Both the position numbers and the translations under genes were made by a program. The notes below the pieces were generated by a model that ran no database searches, was not told the origin of the DNA, and saw nothing but the letters and a program-made list of their open reading frames with translations. Below are positions 7,664 through 13,693 of a stretch of DNA of 24,473 bases, one piece after another. This stretch comes from a virus. Position 1 is the stretch's first letter. Every line of letters starts with the position of its first letter. The stretch spans positions 1-24,473 of IMG/VR virus record IMGVR_UViG_3300042549_010983; one strand, 5' to 3'.

Positions 7664-7666
7664 TTA
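7539..7666 (+). repeat. attC-like site 2
   Basis: TAAC (7539-7542) and GTTA (7663-7666) are the outer arms. The inner arms TTTGTCTAGTGGC (7553-7565) and GCCATTAGACAAA (7644-7656) pair over 13 positions with one G-T wobble. Spacers are 10 nt on the left and 6 nt on the right. The left arm starts TAACGCTCGGT, closely matching TAACGTTCGGC of site 1, so the two sites belong to one family though their inner arms differ in sequence, as in integron arrays. Confidence 0.72.
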
Positions 7667-7881
7667 GCACTCGTTTTTTTTTCGTATGCACAATGGGGAA
7701 AAATCCAAACGGGACAATAGGATTTAACAATTTCGATATTCAAACTACATACGGACATCCAGCATTTAGAAGGTGTATTGAACTTTCAAATGAAAAGTTT
7801 CCGAATATGTACGAAGTAACTTTGATTAGCATTTCAGAAATATCTGCCGAAGATTGGAAGGTATTTGTGTCGGAGCAATAA
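7618..7881 (+). CDS. Cassette B gene, unknown 87-aa protein
   Basis: The best ORF of cassette B. The ATG at 7618 lies inside attC-like site 2, upstream of the predicted cassette boundary at 7664, so its first ~15 codons come from the neighbouring cassette's attC. An alternative ATG at 7693 would give 62 residues but would drop the hydrophobic strand RFFFVCT, which looks like part of the fold. A T9 run at 7674-7682 lies at the junction and could hide or cause a frameshift. The protein contains TYGHPAFRR and ends ISAEDWKVFVSEQ. Function is unknown. Confidence 0.55.
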   Translation: MISDNTQAKPLDKTAVSTRFFFVCTMGKNPNGTIGFNNFDIQTTYGHPAFRRCIELSNEKFPNMYEVTLISISEISAEDWKVFVSEQ

Positions 7882-7892
7882 TGAGTGCTAAC
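7664..7892 (+). mobile_element. Gene cassette B with incomplete attC
   Basis: GTTAGCACTC at 7663-7672 is the exact reverse complement of GAGTGCTAAC at 7883-7892, the same cassette-end relation as in cassette A. Only the left R'' end of its attC is seen; no matching inner arm or closing GTTA was found before 8290. The right end of the array therefore seems truncated, and 7892 is a minimum boundary. Confidence 0.5.
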
Positions 7893-7915
7893 TCTCTAAC
7901 ACCCGCTATTAACTT

Positions 7916-8140
7916 ATGCAAAACACTAAAAACCAAACAACTGCAACATTTAAAATATACGATTATATCGTGTTGTTGCAGGATGGTTTTTTGTACCAGC
8001 TCGAGCATTGTCCTAAAAAGAGAACCAAAGTTTTTAGAAGATTAACCTGGAACCCAAACCGGAAAGCCTACTACATCAACGGAACATTATTAAGCAATAA
8101 AAGGCTAAAAAAATTAATCATTTACAGCTCAAAATTATGA
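7916..8140 (+). CDS. Unknown basic 74-aa protein
   Basis: A strongly basic, aromatic-rich protein, with KIYDYIVLLQDGFLYQLEH followed by KKRTKVFRRLTWNPNRKAYY and a lysine-rich end. No family recognised. It is the first gene to the right of the truncated cassette array, and its stop overlaps the next start by ATGA (8137-8140). Basic charge would suit nucleic-acid binding, but no motif supports it. Confidence 0.55.
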   Translation: MQNTKNQTTATFKIYDYIVLLQDGFLYQLEHCPKKRTKVFRRLTWNPNRKAYYINGTLLSNKRLKKLIIYSSKL

Positions 8141-8286
8141 AAAACTTAAAAAAACACGGCAACGAGTATGCCAACGAACACAACACAAGATTAGACAACC
8201 GAGCCACAAGACTACTCTGGTTCTTGTTAGGTTTTCTCCTAGGAGTAACCTGCCTTGTTTTATTATTAAACGAAAAACCCCTTTAA
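8137..8286 (+). CDS. Single-pass membrane protein, 49 aa
   Basis: The 49-residue protein has a charged N-terminal half (~25 residues) and one hydrophobic segment at residues 26-44 (LLWFLLGFLLGVTCLVLLL). It has no signal cleavage site. Positive residues before the segment predict the N-terminus in the cytoplasm. It starts in an ATGA overlap. Small membrane proteins in phage early operons can act as superinfection exclusion or holin-like factors; neither is shown here. Confidence 0.55.
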   Translation: MKNLKKHGNEYANEHNTRLDNRATRLLWFLLGFLLGVTCLVLLLNEKPL

Positions 8287-8288
8287 CG

Positions 8289-8987
8289 ATGAAAACTAAA
8301 TTTCACCCAATACTATTTTCTACCCCGATGGTTCAAGCTTTGCTCGATGGCAGAAAAACGCAGACCAGAAGAGTTGTAAAAAAGAAGTATTCTAATACAG
8401 ATCTGACATGGAAAGAAATTCATTCTGGAAAAACAAAAATACTAGTGGAACTTCAAAATGATGTTCCTGCACCTGTAAAAAACGAAAATGGAACAACTAC
8501 TCACAGACTTAGAGCTTATCACGTATCTGAATGTCCTTACAAAGTAGGCGATGTTCTCTGGGTTCGCGAAACGTTCTACGAGTGCGAAGCTCCAAAACTC
8601 AAAGGCGATTTTATTTACAAAGCTTCAAACGATGAAGGTTGGGAGTTGAAATGGAAACCCTCCATCTTCATGCCTAAACCTGCCTGCCGTATTTTTTTAA
8701 AAATAAAAAGTATTCGTGTAGAGCGATTGCAGGAAATCAGTGAGAGCGATGCTATTGCGGAAGGAATAATAGAAATTTTACCACAGATGTATCCACAGTA
8801 TAGAGAATGGAAGAACTATATAAACCCATGTAATCCACACGGATACAAATCAGATTATAATAATCCAATTAATTCTTTCAAGTCTTTATGGCAATCCATC
8901 AACGGCAAAGACTCTTGGAACGTCAATCCATTCGTGTGGGTTTATGAGTTTGAGCAAATCGAAAAACCTAATGATTTTATAGTATGA
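8289..8987 (+). CDS. ASCH/PUA-like domain phage protein
   Basis: This 232-residue protein begins HPILFSTPMVQALLDGRKTQTRRV and includes YKVGDVLWVRETFYE, the signature of ASCH-domain proteins common in phages. ASCH is a beta-barrel related to PUA domains and is thought to bind RNA or modified nucleotides. The later part contains IKSIRVERLQEISESDAIAEGI and WNVNPFVWVYEFE, also typical of the phage family. It starts 2 nt after the membrane-protein gene and overlaps the next gene by ATGA. The domain call is strong; the biological role is not established. Confidence 0.82.
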   Translation: MKTKFHPILFSTPMVQALLDGRKTQTRRVVKKKYSNTDLTWKEIHSGKTKILVELQNDVPAPVKNENGTTTHRLRAYHVSECPYKVGDVLWVRETFYECEAPKLKGDFIYKASNDEGWELKWKPSIFMPKPACRIFLKIKSIRVERLQEISESDAIAEGIIEILPQMYPQYREWKNYINPCNPHGYKSDYNNPINSFKSLWQSINGKDSWNVNPFVWVYEFEQIEKPNDFIV

Positions 8988-9223
8988 GCCTTGATGTCCA
9001 AAGCAAGTTTGATACCTTAAACTCCTTGATAAACGAAACTTCCGGAACTGGTTTTTACATGTACTGCAACGGCAGTTTTTGGACAATTGCAATAACAAAA
9101 TCAGGGTTTAGAGTTTACGGTACTATTGAAGATGTACTGGATAAAACGATAACAGAAATTAAACAGAATAGGATTGTGAGGCAAACAGCCAAACCAACGT
9201 ATAAAAAATTTATTTATTCATAA
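8984..9223 (+). CDS. Unknown 79-aa protein, end of early operon
   Basis: A small protein of unknown family, translationally coupled to the ASCH gene (ATGA at 8984-8987). Beta-type segments GTGFYMYCNGSFWTIAIT and GFRVYGTIEDVL are visible, with a basic C-terminus. A terminator follows 31 nt after its stop, marking the end of the early transcription unit. Confidence 0.6.
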   Translation: MSLDVQSKFDTLNSLINETSGTGFYMYCNGSFWTIAITKSGFRVYGTIEDVLDKTITEIKQNRIVRQTAKPTYKKFIYS

Positions 9224-9253
9224 GAATGATTCTAGATCAAATTCATAACCAAT

Positions 9254-9277
9254 CCACTCTATTCGAGTGGTTTTTTT
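9254..9277 (+). terminator. Rho-independent terminator ending the early operon
   Basis: CCACTC (9254-9259) and GAGTGG (9265-9270) form a 6-bp stem with loop TATTC, followed by seven T residues. Confidence 0.75.
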
Positions 9278-9279
9278 AT

Positions 9280-9431
9280 TTTCCCCCGCACCCCGAAATT
9301 AAAAAGATATTGCCAGAATGTTGAGCAGTTGAGTAGTTGACCCAACGAATAGCAATCATTACCGGGTACCGTTCAGCAGTTACACAACTAAAGTTTCAAT
9401 TGTAGCGTTTTACCTATTTCCCCCGCACCCC
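9280..9431 (+). repeat. Pair of C-rich direct repeats
   Basis: TTTCCCCCGCACCCC occurs exactly at 9280-9294 and 9417-9431, each followed by a similar A-rich stretch ending GATAT or GTAT. The pair encloses degenerate GTTGA and GTTCA repeats. The C tract stands out in this AT-rich DNA. Confidence 0.6.
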
Positions 9432-9683
9432 CTAAATAAAAAAAGTATGCGAAAGATAGAGCGGGCAAAATCCAAGTAATAAAAGGTTCAACAGTTCAAC
9501 AGTTCAACATATATTATACAATTATTTGATTTATTGTATTTTAACTCAATAAATCAATACTTTGAATTTGTTGAACTTGTTGAACCTTTTCTTGAGGTTC
9601 CAACAAAACAAGGGTATTTTCAACAGGTTCAACGGGGTTTTTAATACTAATGTTTTGATTTTCATTATGTTGAACTGTTGAAC
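9320..9683. repeat. Iteron-like heptamer cluster, candidate replication origin
   Basis: GTTCAAC or its complement GTTGAAC occurs exactly at 9486, 9494, 9502, 9570, 9579, 9627, 9669 and 9677. Degenerate copies on the same 8-bp period lie at 9320/9328/9336 and 9371/9379. The three forward copies (from 9486) face two reverse copies (to 9585) across an AT-rich core, a layout typical of iteron origins. No gene lies in 9224-9763. The alternative is an operator or partition site. Confidence 0.6.
9481..9590. repeat. Nested inverted repeat within the iteron region
   Basis: The outer arms 9481-9501 and 9569-9590 are reverse complements apart from one extra base; each holds two heptamers plus an A4GG or CCT4 end. 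Inside them TTGATTTATTG (9526-9536) and CAATAAATCAA (9547-9557) form a perfect 11-bp stem with a 10-nt loop. The enclosed DNA is nearly all A/T and could unwind or extrude. Confidence 0.65.
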
Positions 9684-9713
9684 CAAAAATTTAAAAAAAC
9701 ATACATTTTTTAC

Positions 9714-9725
9714 TGTATATTTGTG
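9714..9725 (+). promoter_or_regulatory. Promoter -7 element before the 9764 gene
   Basis: TGTATATTTGTG contains TATATTTG (9716-9723) and repeats the early-promoter string at 519-530. No TTG lies at the expected -33 position, so an activator may be needed. It is 38 nt before the start at 9764. Confidence 0.5.
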
Positions 9726-9763
9726 TTTTAAAATTCTTTTTCAAAAAAAAAATACATAAATCT

Positions 9764-10201
9764 ATGAGTGATAAAGCGGTTGTAGTAATCAATTTTCCTG
9801 TTAAGCCTCACGTGTATAAGTATTTGCAAAGTAAAGTGGGCGAAAAGCTTGTGGCCAGTGCCGGTAATTTCTTTGGAGCGACGGTTCTGGATATTTTAAG
9901 TAAGCGGTATTCCGATTATCAGGCCGTTTCTGAAGAGATCACTTTCCCAGTAGAAATTTCATTTCGCTATATGGGGACCCATGGGATTTATATCGATCAG
10001 CGGATTGTGAGAAAATTCAACAATCGGATGGATGATATGTTTAGAGAAGAGATGCGATCGCATGTTTCCATCAGTCATTCTCAATATCATATTGCGAAAG
10101 ACGAATCGCTTCGCCAATTTCTATTTTCATACAATATTTCCGAAGACGATATCAAGTTTGAAACGTTGAAAAAAGACATCGGTCGAAACTTAAAAAAGTA
10201 A
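9764..10201 (+). CDS. Conserved Bacteroidetes phage protein, unknown
   Basis: This 145-residue protein contains VVVINFPVKPHVYKYLQSKVG near the N-terminus, then RYMGTHGIYID, KFNNRMDDMFREEM and a charged C-terminus. I recall unnamed Bacteroidetes phage proteins with this layout but no known function. It is the first gene downstream of the iteron region and has a TATATTTG promoter. That would suit an origin-binding or regulatory protein, but no DNA-binding motif can be pointed out. It is monocistronic or leads the late region. Confidence 0.65.
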   Translation: MSDKAVVVINFPVKPHVYKYLQSKVGEKLVASAGNFFGATVLDILSKRYSDYQAVSEEITFPVEISFRYMGTHGIYIDQRIVRKFNNRMDDMFREEMRSHVSISHSQYHIAKDESLRQFLFSYNISEDDIKFETLKKDIGRNLKK

Positions 10202-10229
10202 GGTACAAAATAAAAATTTCCGAGTTTGT

Positions 10230-10246
10230 CCCTTTGTTTTCAAGGG
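10230..10246 (+). other. Short hairpin between 9764 and 10270 genes
   Basis: CCCTT and AAGGG form a short stem with loop TGTTTTC directly after the string TTTGTC, a partial match to the late-promoter motif. A T-rich tail is lacking, so termination is doubtful. Confidence 0.3.
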
Positions 10247-10269
10247 TTTAACCTAAAATAATTCTACTT

Positions 10270-10719
10270 ATGATTGATGCATCAATTTCCGAAGATTACA
10301 AAAATATCACTCGAATTTCCATTTTAGATTCGAGAAAAGTTTTTTACCCGTTATCGCATGTTTTACAAAAATGCGACATCACATTTGATGATGCCGAAGC
10401 GTTACTTATTAATCCAATGACTGAGGATGTGCAATATCCTTCATCGGTTAAGTTGGTAGATTCAGGTACCATTCGCTCTTATAAATTGGAAATGTCTATA
10501 AATAACCAGTTACCAGAAGTACAGCGGAAGCTCGAACGCTTCAATAATAAAAAGGTAATCGTGGTATTTCATCATTATTATGGCAAAATAATTTTTGGGT
10601 GCAATGATCAGCCTTTACTCTTTTCTGTTAAAGATGACAACACGGTAAATCCTGCAGCCAATTCAGGATTTAGTATCGAATGTACTGGAAATGCCTACTA
10701 TTTAAAGGTTTTGGTATAA
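10270..10719 (+). CDS. Putative virion-associated protein, unknown
   Basis: A 149-residue, mainly beta protein with YYGKIIFGCNDQPLLF and a C-terminal FSIECTGNAYYLKVLV. The pattern reminds me of small proteins found beside the S49 protease in Bacteroidetes phages, but I cannot name a family. It directly precedes the protease gene, so a head-assembly role is plausible by position only. Confidence 0.55.
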   Translation: MIDASISEDYKNITRISILDSRKVFYPLSHVLQKCDITFDDAEALLINPMTEDVQYPSSVKLVDSGTIRSYKLEMSINNQLPEVQRKLERFNNKKVIVVFHHYYGKIIFGCNDQPLLFSVKDDNTVNPAANSGFSIECTGNAYYLKVLV

Positions 10720-10723
10720 ATCT

Positions 10724-10760
10724 TTGTCCTTTTTAAAAGGCTCAAACGGCTGTAAAATTG
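10724..10760 (+). promoter_or_regulatory. Candidate late promoter before head protease
   Basis: TTGTCCTTTTTAAAA starts at 10724. TAAAATTG (10753-10760), one mismatch from TAnnTTTG, starts 27 nt after the G of TGTCC. The same spacing occurs at 20469 and 23145. It lies 36 nt before the TTG start at 10797. Confidence 0.5.
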
Positions 10761-10796
10761 TATCGTTAATAATAGTAACGATAACAATTTTGCATT

Positions 10797-12134
10797 TTGA
10801 GCGTAAAAAATCTACATTCTTTAATCAATGGTCGGTGGTTCATTCATGAATCATACGGTCATTCTCTTTTGCCTTCACTCTTTTCTATTTTGGAAGGAAA
10901 AGCGATTTTTCCCGATGCATCGAAAAAAGAACCTGAAGTATTTATTTCTATAAAAAGTAATAAAGCAGGTTTAGTTTCTGCAGCAGAATATAATTCTGGT
11001 GGAGATTCATCCAGTCAGTTTGTTGCTGTTGTGAATTTGAAAGATCCAATCTACAAATACAACCAGGAATGCGGACCATCAGGAACCAAAACCAAAATGG
11101 CTATCATGAGCCGTTTTGAGAAGGATCCTAATTGTGCGGGAATTGTACTGGATATTGATTCAGGTGGTGGTCAAGTTTCTGGAACTCCAGAATTCTACGA
11201 TTTTATAAAAAACTTTTCAAAACCCGTCGTTGCTTATACCGATGGGTATATGTGTTCTGCAGCTTATTATATCGGAAGTGCGGCTTCACATATTGTGGCC
11301 AATCAAAGAGCGGAACATATCGGAAGCATTGGTGTGATGATTCATTTTGTTGATTTTTCTGGAATGTACGAGAAAAAAGGGGCCAAGATCATTACGGAAT
11401 ATTCCACACACTCTCCAGAAAAAAACAGATCGTTTGAAGAATTATTGAAAGGTAATTCTGAATTGTACATTAAAAAGGAACTGGATCCAATTGCGGAAGA
11501 TTTCATTAAAGACATCAAAGCGGTCCGTAAAAATGTTGCTGAAGAAGTTTTTAAAGGAGGCACTTGGAATGCCACCGACGCATTGACTAAAAATTTAGTT
11601 GATGAAATTGGAAGTTTACAAACTGCCATCAATAAAGCTTTCGAGCTTTCAAAATCGAGTAATTCAAATAATAATATTAATTCAAAAACGAAGACTATGT
11701 CTAAAAAAACGAAAAGTTTCCCGGCTATTCAGAAAGTTCTCGGACTGAAGGATGAAGGTATCGCTACCATTTCCACGGTTCTAGGAAATAAAGGAGTGCA
11801 GCTTACGGAGGCTCAGCTTGAGACGTTGAACAACGCTCTGGTTGAAAAAGAAACCGCAGTTACTACTGCAAATGGCAAAGTGACGGAAGCGGAAGGCAAA
11901 GTCACTACACTTGGAACTGCAGTTGATGCAGCATTGACAGTTGGAAAACTGACAGCTGAAGCTTCTGCAACTACAGAAGAGAAAATCACGCTTTTGGGTG
12001 CTAAAGTTTTGGAGTATGGCAACAAGCCAGGAGCCAAAACTGCAAAACCAAAATCAGAAGGTGATTCTTTTGAAGAGAATGATGCTTTGGTCAACGAAGC
12101 TGATGCTCACAACGAATTGTATAACAAACTTTAA
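10797..12134 (+). CDS. S49-family head maturation protease with C-terminal scaffold
   Basis: This 445-residue protein is an SppA-like serine peptidase that likely processes the procapsid. Residues ~95-125 hold CAGIVLDIDSGGGQVSGTP. The nucleophile region MCSAAYYIGSAA places Ser154 as the catalytic serine, followed by HIGSIGVMIHF. Lys209 is a candidate general base. After ~residue 285 an Asn/Ser-rich linker leads to an Ala/Thr/Glu-rich C-terminal part typical of scaffolds, with an internal Met at 301. The start is a TTG at 10797; the region LINGRWFIHESYGHSLLPS is conserved in these proteases in my recollection, supporting it. The next gene is the major capsid protein, the expected neighbour. 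Confidence 0.85.
   Translation: MSVKNLHSLINGRWFIHESYGHSLLPSLFSILEGKAIFPDASKKEPEVFISIKSNKAGLVSAAEYNSGGDSSSQFVAVVNLKDPIYKYNQECGPSGTKTKMAIMSRFEKDPNCAGIVLDIDSGGGQVSGTPEFYDFIKNFSKPVVAYTDGYMCSAAYYIGSAASHIVANQRAEHIGSIGVMIHFVDFSGMYEKKGAKIITEYSTHSPEKNRSFEELLKGNSELYIKKELDPIAEDFIKDIKAVRKNVAEEVFKGGTWNATDALTKNLVDEIGSLQTAINKAFELSKSSNSNNNINSKTKTMSKKTKSFPAIQKVLGLKDEGIATISTVLGNKGVQLTEAQLETLNNALVEKETAVTTANGKVTEAEGKVTTLGTAVDAALTVGKLTAEASATTEEKITLLGAKVLEYGNKPGAKTAKPKSEGDSFEENDALVNEADAHNELYNKL
11697..12134 (+). CDS. Nested in-frame scaffold protein (predicted)
   Basis: An in-frame ATG at 11697 (residue 301 of the protease) follows an Asn-rich linker and opens with MSKKTKSFPAIQKVLGLKDEG, which looks like a natural protein N-terminus. 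Starting there gives 145 residues, acidic and Ala/Thr-rich, the composition of a head scaffold. This mirrors the lambda C/Nu3 arrangement, where scaffold is made from an internal start in the protease gene. Internal initiation is inference, supported by composition and the A-rich sequence before the ATG. Confidence 0.45.
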   Translation: MSKKTKSFPAIQKVLGLKDEGIATISTVLGNKGVQLTEAQLETLNNALVEKETAVTTANGKVTEAEGKVTTLGTAVDAALTVGKLTAEASATTEEKITLLGAKVLEYGNKPGAKTAKPKSEGDSFEENDALVNEADAHNELYNKL

Positions 12135-12146
12135 TTCCATATTCCT

Positions 12147-13145
12147 ATGTCTGTAAACATTGACCAGGTATTAAACGAAACCATTCGTTTTAAAGATCAG
12201 AATCCTGCGATTCTGAACGGAATGATTATGTCAAGCGAGATTCTTTTGAATCGTTTGGCACGATTGGTTCCCAAAATCAGAGGCGAATTTGCTTCTGTAA
12301 ATAGTGTGATGGGGCACGTGGTTCAGCAATTTTCTGCAACATGGACTGAAACTGCCGATGTTCAATTTCGTGGAAAACAGTTGAAAAACTACCACCAGAA
12401 AGTAAACTTCGCATTTACGCCTGCTGAAATCTTAGGATCTTGGATTGAGCAAAAGTATGATGAAGGTGTGGAATTGAAAGACAAATCAATTTCTAAGCAC
12501 GTGATGACTATGCTTAAAGCAAAAGTGATCAGTGATGTAAATATTCTATCTGTTACGGGAGTATACAACGCGGCTACTCCAACGGTTTTTGGTGCTTCGA
12601 TGAACGGTTTGAACAAAATTCACACGGATTTATTGGCAAACACCGTAAATCCATGTTTCAAAATTCCAACCGATGCCATCGATGCTACAAACATCCTTGA
12701 TGTTGTTTTGGAGTTTGAAAAAGGAATTCCGGAAGCGGCTAAGGATTTGACAAAAGCTATTTTAATGAGTACTACAAATGCTCAGAATTACAAATTGCTT
12801 TACGAAGATACCTTTGGCAAAAACACCGATTATAAAGGTGAAAAAGGAATGCGCACCCGATTAGGAGAGCGTATGATTATTGCCGTTCCTAGAATGAGCA
12901 ATAATGTTATTGCTGCAACTTTTGACGGTAACTTGATACGTCTTATTGACGTGGTTGAGAATCCTGGTACCATTACCGACGTGCAAAAACTTGATTATAA
13001 AATCAAAGTTTTTGGAGAATTTACACTTGGTTACGACTATGCTGTGAATGAACTAGTGTTTTTGAACGATGCTGTGGGTGAAACCAGAGGATTAGGCAAT
13101 GCTGCTTTGAATAAATTGTATTACCCAGAAGAAGTTCTGGCTTAA
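12147..13145 (+). CDS. Major capsid protein (HK97-like, probable)
   Basis: This 332-residue protein immediately follows the protease-scaffold gene. It has a helical N-terminus (~1-60), a mixed central domain, and a C-terminal part with RLGERMIIAVPRMSNNVIAATFDGNLIRLIDVVE and KVFGEFTLGYDYAVNELVFLND, which resembles the late beta segments of phage coat proteins. Length fits HK97-fold capsids (~280-400). Position beside the protease is the strongest evidence. A cleavage site for the protease is not evident. Confidence 0.75.
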   Translation: MSVNIDQVLNETIRFKDQNPAILNGMIMSSEILLNRLARLVPKIRGEFASVNSVMGHVVQQFSATWTETADVQFRGKQLKNYHQKVNFAFTPAEILGSWIEQKYDEGVELKDKSISKHVMTMLKAKVISDVNILSVTGVYNAATPTVFGASMNGLNKIHTDLLANTVNPCFKIPTDAIDATNILDVVLEFEKGIPEAAKDLTKAILMSTTNAQNYKLLYEDTFGKNTDYKGEKGMRTRLGERMIIAVPRMSNNVIAATFDGNLIRLIDVVENPGTITDVQKLDYKIKVFGEFTLGYDYAVNELVFLNDAVGETRGLGNAALNKLYYPEEVLA

Positions 13146-13155
13146 TCTTTTATAA

Positions 13156-13689
13156 ATGGCAATAGCAAAAAAGAATACAGTAGCAAACCCTGGTGCAGAA
13201 AGCACCAAGGCGGCTGCTCCAGAACAAGTGAACCAGGAAGGTGCAGTAATTGCAAAAGCGGAAACTTTGAACATAGAAACGGAAGGCAAAACCGCTGAGG
13301 AATTGCAGGAAACTATTCAAGAAGTAGAAGATTTGCAAGCTGACATTAACAACGAGGCACGAAATGCGGAAATAGTAGCTTATCTGGCTGCTTATTTGGG
13401 AGTGGAAGATTTGGAAGCTTTGACAAAAGCGGAAGTTGAAAAACTTTTGGCAGAAAAAGAAGCCAAAATCGCAAACGGCATTGAAGTAGTGGAGGAAGTG
13501 GTTTTGGAGGGTAAAACCGATAAAGCATTTACAGCTTCAAATGGTAAGGAGTATGTGTTTACTGAAGATGCACCTGCAAAATTCAGATACCTTGGAGTTT
13601 TGAAAACTCAAGAAGAGTGGATCGCTGACGGAGATTCAGTGGAACTAATGATTGCGGGAAGGCTTTCATTTTTAACCTTAAAAAAATAA
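13156..13689 (+). CDS. Acidic head-accessory protein, unknown
   Basis: A 177-residue protein, very rich in Ala and Glu, directly after the capsid gene. The N-terminal 40 residues are low complexity. Residues ~45-110 look coiled coil or helical, and include LGVEDLEALTKAEVEKLLAEKEA, similar to a small LEM/HeH-like helical hairpin. The C-terminal ~60 residues appear beta-rich (KEYVFTEDAPAKFRYLGVLK). It may be a head-completion or decoration protein. Evidence is position and composition only. Confidence 0.6.
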   Translation: MAIAKKNTVANPGAESTKAAAPEQVNQEGAVIAKAETLNIETEGKTAEELQETIQEVEDLQADINNEARNAEIVAYLAAYLGVEDLEALTKAEVEKLLAEKEAKIANGIEVVEEVVLEGKTDKAFTASNGKEYVFTEDAPAKFRYLGVLKTQEEWIADGDSVELMIAGRLSFLTLKK

Positions 13690-13693
13690 CTAT

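Noticed and set aside
7216-7666. attC-like structures as ordinary terminators
   Set aside because: They have long loops, no T tract, two-part arms and cassette-end complementarity, which terminators lack.
9486-9683. CRISPR array
   Set aside because: The repeat unit is 7-8 bp with no true spacers and mixed orientation, so iterons fit better.
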